A DNA stretch of 64,000 bases from NCBI RefSeq assembly GCF_016629525.1, contig NZ_AP024269.1, forward strand, positions 2,418,001 through 2,482,000. Direction: 5' to 3'. Origin of the DNA: Kaistia sp. 32K. GTDB lineage: Bacteria; Pseudomonadota; Alphaproteobacteria; Rhizobiales; Kaistiaceae. Both the position numbers and the translations under genes were made by a program. Shown piece by piece: positions 63,158-64,000 of this stretch (position 1 is the stretch's first letter; every line of letters starts with the position of its first letter). The notes beneath the pieces were generated by a model, which was not told the DNA's origin, made no database searches, and saw nothing but the letters and a program-made list of their open reading frames with translations.

Positions 63158-64000
63158 TCAGCTCGCCAGATGCACGAGCGCCTCTTGGGTCGCCGCGGCG
63201 CCCTCGAGTTCGCCCGCGATCCGCCCGCGCCGGAACACCAGGATCCGGTCCGCGTTGGCGAGAATTTCGGGGATTTCGGAAGAGATCATCAGGACCGCGT
63301 TCCCGGCCGCCGCGAAGGCGGAAAGGAAGGCATAGACCTCGCGCTTGGCGCCCTCGTCGATGCCACGCGTCGGCTCGTCGCAGATCAGGATCTTCGGGTC
63401 GGTCTCGACGCAGCGCGCCAGAACGACCTTCTGCTGATTGCCGCCTGAAAGGCTCTGCACCGGCAGGTCGCGCGAGGCGGTGCGGATGCGGAAGCGGGCG
63501 ATCTGGGCATCGACATTCGACGCGACCTTCCTGCCGTCGACGAAGCCGAAACGCGAGAACTGGTCGAGCGCCGCCAGAACGACGTTTTCCGACACGCTGG
63601 AGGTCAGAACCAGGCCCGTTTCCTTGCGGTCCTCGGTGACGATGGCGATGCCGTTGTCGAGCGCGTCGGACGGCGAGCGGATTTCGACCGGCTTGCCCTC
63701 GATGACGACGGAGCCGGCATCCTTCGGCGCATTGCCGTAGAGCGCGTTGGCGAACTCGCTGCGCCCGGCGCCCATCAGGCCGTAGAGGCCGAGGATCTCG
63801 CCCTTGGCGACCTGCAGCGAGATATCCTCGAATTGGCCGTGCCGGGTAAACCCGGAGACGGCGATCATCGGCTCGCCGGTGCTGGTGCTCTGGCGGACTT
63901 CCTGGTCGCGCAGATCCCGGCCAACGATCAGCGAGATCAGTTGCTGGCGATCGATGTCGGCGAGATCGCCTGCCTCGATGAAGCGGCCGTCGCGGAACAC
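63158..64000 (-). CDS. Sugar ABC transporter ATP-binding protein (RbsA-like), partial
   Basis: C-terminal 280 codons of a double-domain ATPase; the N-terminal half lies beyond the right edge, so the true start is outside. Visible is the end of the first domain (RDGRFIEAGDLADIDRQQLI) and the whole second nucleotide-binding domain. Its Walker A is the degenerate GLYGLMGAGRSEFANALYG usual for this half, the signature is LSGGNQQKVVLARCVE, Walker B is ILICDEPTRGIDEGAKREV, and the switch residue is in VLMISSEIPEIL. It drives the sugar transporter of this operon. Confidence 0.95.
   Translation of the reverse strand: MFRDGRFIEAGDLADIDRQQLISLIVGRDLRDQEVRQSTSTGEPMIAVSGFTRHGQFEDISLQVAKGEILGLYGLMGAGRSEFANALYGNAPKDAGSVVIEGKPVEIRSPSDALDNGIAIVTEDRKETGLVLTSSVSENVVLAALDQFSRFGFVDGRKVASNVDAQIARFRIRTASRDLPVQSLSGGNQQKVVLARCVETDPKILICDEPTRGIDEGAKREVYAFLSAFAAAGNAVLMISSEIPEILANADRILVFRRGRIAGELEGAAATQEALVHLAS

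Overview
This is a GC-rich chromosomal window of about 64 kb from an alphaproteobacterium, most likely a member of the Hyphomicrobiales (Rhizobiales). Supporting marks are the aminotransferase-hom pair beside phaC, rplM-rpsI followed by type 2 argC, an NDUFS4-like complex I accessory subunit, a tandem cold-shock protein next to DUF192, REP-like palindromes of the rhizobial style, and an AapJ-type amino-acid binding protein. The genus cannot be fixed from the sequence alone. No phage, insertion sequence, plasmid gene or CRISPR array was found, so this looks like ordinary chromosome with several catabolic gene clusters.

Layout. 1-8 kb: amino-acid metabolism (hom, class I aminotransferase, metY), a PHA synthase, and a small operon of VOC, SH3-like and CoA-binding proteins. 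8.3-11.6 kb: a small membrane protein, rplM-rpsI, argC, a Gfa-type zinc enzyme. 11.6-18.6 kb: overlapping operon rsmC-rsuA-flavoprotein, divergent recG, and a CLC transporter with an altered selectivity motif. 18.6-23.6 kb: DUF502, glmU-glmS, ccdA. 23.8-27.1 kb: a sugar kinase, a CPT-like kinase, MsrQ, PaiB. 27.3-30.2 kb: an EF-P beta-lysylation module (epmA, epmB) divergent from efp. 30.6-35.5 kb: GGDEF-EAL protein, ICMT-like methyltransferase, exported Cys-rich and OmpA proteins, type II NADH dehydrogenase. 35.5-38.4 kb: tRNA-Arg, tRNA-Pro, NDUFS4-like protein, DUF192, tandem cold-shock protein, gloA and a tandem pair of tRNA-Glu genes, each with its own promoter. 38.6-42.7 kb: HerA-like ATPase, lipoprotein, L,D-transpeptidase, AapJ-like binding protein. 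42.7-51.4 kb: GIY-YIG protein, a cupin/SDR/GntR/epimerase cluster, glutamate dehydrogenase, a channel-like membrane protein, FUSC, DedA.

The last 13 kb is the most coherent part. A LacI regulator with OtnI, LtnD, OtnK and OtnC makes a complete four-carbon sugar-acid (L-threonate type) pathway to dihydroxyacetone phosphate. The divergent ltnD/otnK promoter region holds one perfect 16-bp palindrome and one imperfect copy, a convincing LacI-family operator pair. Next to it, an operon transcribed leftward from the right edge encodes a sugar ABC transporter (ATPase cut by the edge, permease, binding protein), a ROK regulator, a tagatose-type kinase and a GatZ-like protein. No class II aldolase subunit is present, which fits the D-tagatose-6-phosphate 4-epimerase route known from Agrobacterium better than an aldolase route.

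No obviously unprecedented system was found. The best leads are the threonate operator pair, the GatZ-without-GatY tagatose operon, the CLC protein lacking the usual GSGIP motif, the ion-channel-like protein at 48.1 kb and the uncharacterised cupin/SDR/GntR/epimerase cluster at 43-46 kb.
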